NCBI RefSeq assembly: GCF_002224125.1
Contig: NZ_NCSM01000005.1
Span: forward strand, 321,165-385,164
From: Streptomyces sp. NBS 14/10
GTDB taxonomy: Bacteria; Actinomycetota; Actinomycetes; Streptomycetales; Streptomycetaceae
Direction of reading: 5' to 3'
Length of the DNA: 64,000 nt
The translations under genes and the position numbers were made by a program. The notes under the pieces were generated by a model. The model did no database searches, was not told where the DNA came from, and saw only the letters and a program-made list of their open reading frames with translations. This document shows, in pieces, positions 61,774 through 64,000 of the stretch. The stretch's first letter is position 1, and every line of letters starts with the position of its first letter.

Positions 61774-64000
61774 GATCCGCGTTCAGGATCGTGTCCATGG
61801 TCGCCGCGGCAGCGGCGGCCCTGGCCACGACATCGTTCCCCGGGGCCGCGGCGGCCGACACCGCGGCCGGCGCGCCCCGGGGCCATACGTACCACGTCGC
61901 CACCTGGGGCGCCGACCGGGCGGACGGCAGCGCCGCGCACCCGCTGCGCACCATCGGCCGCTGCACCGAACTGGTCCGGCCCGGCGACACCTGTCTGATC
62001 CACCGCGGCCGCTACCGCGAACGCGTCGCCCCGCCCTCGGGCACCAAGGACGCGCCGATCACCATCGCCGCGTACGGGGACGGCACCGTCACCGTCGACG
62101 GCACCAGGACCGTGAAGGGCTGGCGGGACGCGGGCGACGGGCTGGTCGCCACCGAGGTGGACCTGCCGCTCGACCCCAGCGAGAACGCCCTGTTCGTCGA
62201 CGGCGAGCGGGCCATGGAGGGGCGCTGGCCCAACTCGGGGCCGGATCCGCTCAATCCGTCCTGGGCCGTGGCCGAGCGGACCTCCACCGATCAGCACATC
62301 GACGACCCCGATCTGCCGGCCGGCGACTTCACCGGCGCCACCGTCCATCTGTGGGCCGGGTCCAACCCCTGGAGCCAGCAGACCGGCACGGTGACCGCCA
62401 CCGCCACCGGCGCGCTCGACTTCAAAGGCGGCAACTACCGCTGCACCCCGCTGTGCATGGGCGACCAGAACTACCGCAACTACTACCTGGTCGGCGCCAA
62501 GTCCACCCTCGACCAGCCGGGCGAGTGGTACTACGACAAGGGCGCCAAGCGGCTGTACCTGGTCCCGCCCAAGGGCGGCCTCGCGGGCCACACCGTGACC
62601 GCGAAGTACGAGAGCTGGGGCGTGGACCTGGCCGGCAGCTCGTACGTCACCGTCCGGGGGCTCGATCTGTGGGGCACCTCGCTGCGCACGGGCGACACCA
62701 GCACGGGCGTGCTCGTCGAGGGGCTGCGGGCCCGCTATATCTCCGAGTTCTCGACCCTGCCCATGCCACGCGACGACGAGCTGGCCATCCCGCCCTTCGA
62801 GGGGCATATCGTCGCCGCCCGGGTGCTGGGCTCGGGGGTGCAGATCCGCGGCAGCGGGAACACCCTGCGCGACAGCGATATCGGGTACTCCGCGGGCACC
62901 GGCGTGCTGCTGCGCGGCAGCGGGAACACCGTGACCAACACGTACATCCACGACGTCGGCTGGATGGGCAGCTACACGCCCGGTATCGAGATCAACGGCA
63001 GTGGGCAGACCGTCACCCACAACACGATCCGGCGCACCGGCCGGGCGAGCATCGACACCGCCTGGCAGCTCAACGGGGTGTCCTTCCACGACAACCGCAT
63101 CGCCTACAACGACCTGTCCGAGGCCATGCGCACCTCGCGCGACGGCAGCCCGTTCTATGTGTGCTGCAACCTGGACGCCAAGGGCACCAGCGTCGACCAC
63201 AACACCGTCCACGACGCCGACGGCCAGGTCGGCTACTACATCGACAACTCCTCGAGCAACTTCCTGCTGCACCACAACGTGGCGTACAACACCGGCTCCC
63301 GCGGCACCTTCTTCAACGGCCACAGCAGCGTCAGCCTCGGCAACCGCGACCACCACTCCACCTACGGCCTCGGTGTCTCCACCGCCGTCCGGCTGAGCGG
63401 CGCGACCGACGCCTCGGGCACCTACGTCAGCAACGACGTGGCGCTCGCGCCGATGGACATCACCGGGCCGGGCGACCCGGCCCCGGTGGTGCGCAGCAAC
63501 CTGCTGCCGCCCGCCGACCCGGGTTACACCGACGCGCGCAACGGCGAGCTGTGGCCGCGCGAGGGCTCGCCGGCCATCGACGCGGGCGAGACCGTGGACG
63601 GCGTGACCACCGGTGTCCGGGGCGCGGGCCCCGACCAGGGGGCGTATGAGTACGGCGCACCGATCTGGTCGTCCGGCTGCGATCTGCCGGGCTGCCAGTC
63701 GCGGGTCCACAACGACGGCTGGAAGGCCACCGCCTCCGACGGCAGCGACGCCTCGGACGCCGTCGACGGCGTCCAGACCACCCAGTGGAAAGGGACGGCC
63801 GCACAGGCTACGGGCCAGTCGCTCACGCTCGACCTCGGCGCGGCCAAGACCTTCGACCGGCTGTCGATCGACGCCGGTATGGACGCCACCGGCCACCCGT
63901 ACGGCTTCGCCGTGTCCGTCAGCGACGACGGCAGCCACTGGGGCGCGCCCGTCGCCCGGGTCGGCGGCCGCTCCTTCACCCAGGACGCGGTGTTCCCGCA
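61770..64000 (+). CDS. Secreted right-handed parallel beta-helix protein with discoidin-like domain (runs off right edge)
   Basis: The frame is open from an ATG at 61770 (GGAGG upstream) to the window end, 743 codons without a stop. It has a signal peptide (MVAAAAAALATTSFPGAAAA), an opening HTYHVATWGADRADGSAAHP as in polysaccharide lyase-like beta-helix proteins, then stacked coils with repeats such as GSGVQIRGSGNTLRDSDI, GTGVLLRGSGNTVTNTYI and DGQVGYYIDNSSSNFLLHHNV. From residue 640 a F5/8-type C (discoidin) domain begins (HNDGWKATASDGSDASDAVDGVQTTQW, quoted as motif). It should bind and cut a plant or microbial polysaccharide. The end is outside the window. Confidence 0.9.
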   Translation, partial: MRSAFRIVSMVAAAAAALATTSFPGAAAADTAAGAPRGHTYHVATWGADRADGSAAHPLRTIGRCTELVRPGDTCLIHRGRYRERVAPPSGTKDAPITIAAYGDGTVTVDGTRTVKGWRDAGDGLVATEVDLPLDPSENALFVDGERAMEGRWPNSGPDPLNPSWAVAERTSTDQHIDDPDLPAGDFTGATVHLWAGSNPWSQQTGTVTATATGALDFKGGNYRCTPLCMGDQNYRNYYLVGAKSTLDQPGEWYYDKGAKRLYLVPPKGGLAGHTVTAKYESWGVDLAGSSYVTVRGLDLWGTSLRTGDTSTGVLVEGLRARYISEFSTLPMPRDDELAIPPFEGHIVAARVLGSGVQIRGSGNTLRDSDIGYSAGTGVLLRGSGNTVTNTYIHDVGWMGSYTPGIEINGSGQTVTHNTIRRTGRASIDTAWQLNGVSFHDNRIAYNDLSEAMRTSRDGSPFYVCCNLDAKGTSVDHNTVHDADGQVGYYIDNSSSNFLLHHNVAYNTGSRGTFFNGHSSVSLGNRDHHSTYGLGVSTAVRLSGATDASGTYVSNDVALAPMDITGPGDPAPVVRSNLLPPADPGYTDARNGELWPREGSPAIDAGETVDGVTTGVRGAGPDQGAYEYGAPIWSSGCDLPGCQSRVHNDGWKATASDGSDASDAVDGVQTTQWKGTAAQATGQSLTLDLGAAKTFDRLSIDAGMDATGHPYGFAVSVSDDGSHWGAPVARVGGRSFTQDAVFP

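Noticed and set aside
61296..63938. 880-residue minus-strand frame opposite the beta-helix gene
   Set aside because: Val/Gly/Ala/Arg-rich shadow composition with no domain. The plus strand has a signal peptide, coil repeats and a discoidin domain.
1..64000. CRISPR arrays, insertion sequences, tRNA or rRNA genes
   Set aside because: No regularly spaced repeats, transposase-like products or tRNA cloverleaf signatures were seen by eye. The T-arm-like stretch near 50600 has no acceptor stem or anticodon arm.

Overview
The window is very GC-rich, with codons ending almost always in G or C, frequent GTG starts, ATGA/GTGA stop-start overlaps, an AfsR/SARP regulator, many LacI-type regulators and a full cobalamin locus. 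This is the chromosome of a Streptomyces or very close relative. I see no rRNA, tRNA, CRISPR array, insertion sequence or prophage. The assignment rests on gene content and composition only, not on a database search.

Layout, left to right. 0-14.6 kb: edge of a P450, a metallophosphoesterase, a universal stress protein, dodecin, a membrane-anchored polymorphic toxin with an overlapping candidate immunity gene, an SDR epimerase, transketolase, a type II NADH dehydrogenase-like protein, an FAD monooxygenase, a lipoprotein, a broken Ser/Thr kinase-receptor gene and an Fpg/Nei glycosylase. 14.7-22.6 kb: a catalase-like protein, a LacI regulator with its own operator-like sites, a lipase maturation factor, a SARP regulator and a zinc-type cation efflux protein.

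22.6-40.7 kb is a vitamin B12 region. A Nudix protein and cobN lie behind a cobalamin riboswitch. cobG-cobH-cobIJ run divergently from it, followed by cobK, cbiD, cobM and cobL. A leaderless-looking minus-strand operon (methylmalonyl-CoA mutase small and large subunits, the MeaB chaperone, a FhuF-like Fe-S protein) then runs straight into cobL-cobM, so B12 use and B12 synthesis may be co-transcribed.

40.9-45.2 kb holds a P450 and a compact module: an XRE regulator, an ImmA/IrrE (M78) metalloprotease and a seven-helix MAB_1171c-type membrane protein, preceded by an unlisted 58-residue peptide gene and a structured intergenic region. This is my best candidate for an under-described signalling system. 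45.3-52.6 kb: an MFS/MarR pair, a PQQ-like beta-propeller membrane protein, a Ro60 (Rsr) orthologue with a possible structured RNA upstream, a CPBP protease and a membrane-anchored lytic polysaccharide monooxygenase.

52.5-64 kb is carbohydrate acquisition. A FrcBCA-like CUT2 sugar ABC transporter is combined with a FrcK-like kinase and a sugar isomerase, divergent from a ROK repressor. A LacI repressor with a perfect 7-bp inverted-repeat operator then faces a DUF2264 protein and a secreted parallel beta-helix protein that runs off the right edge.
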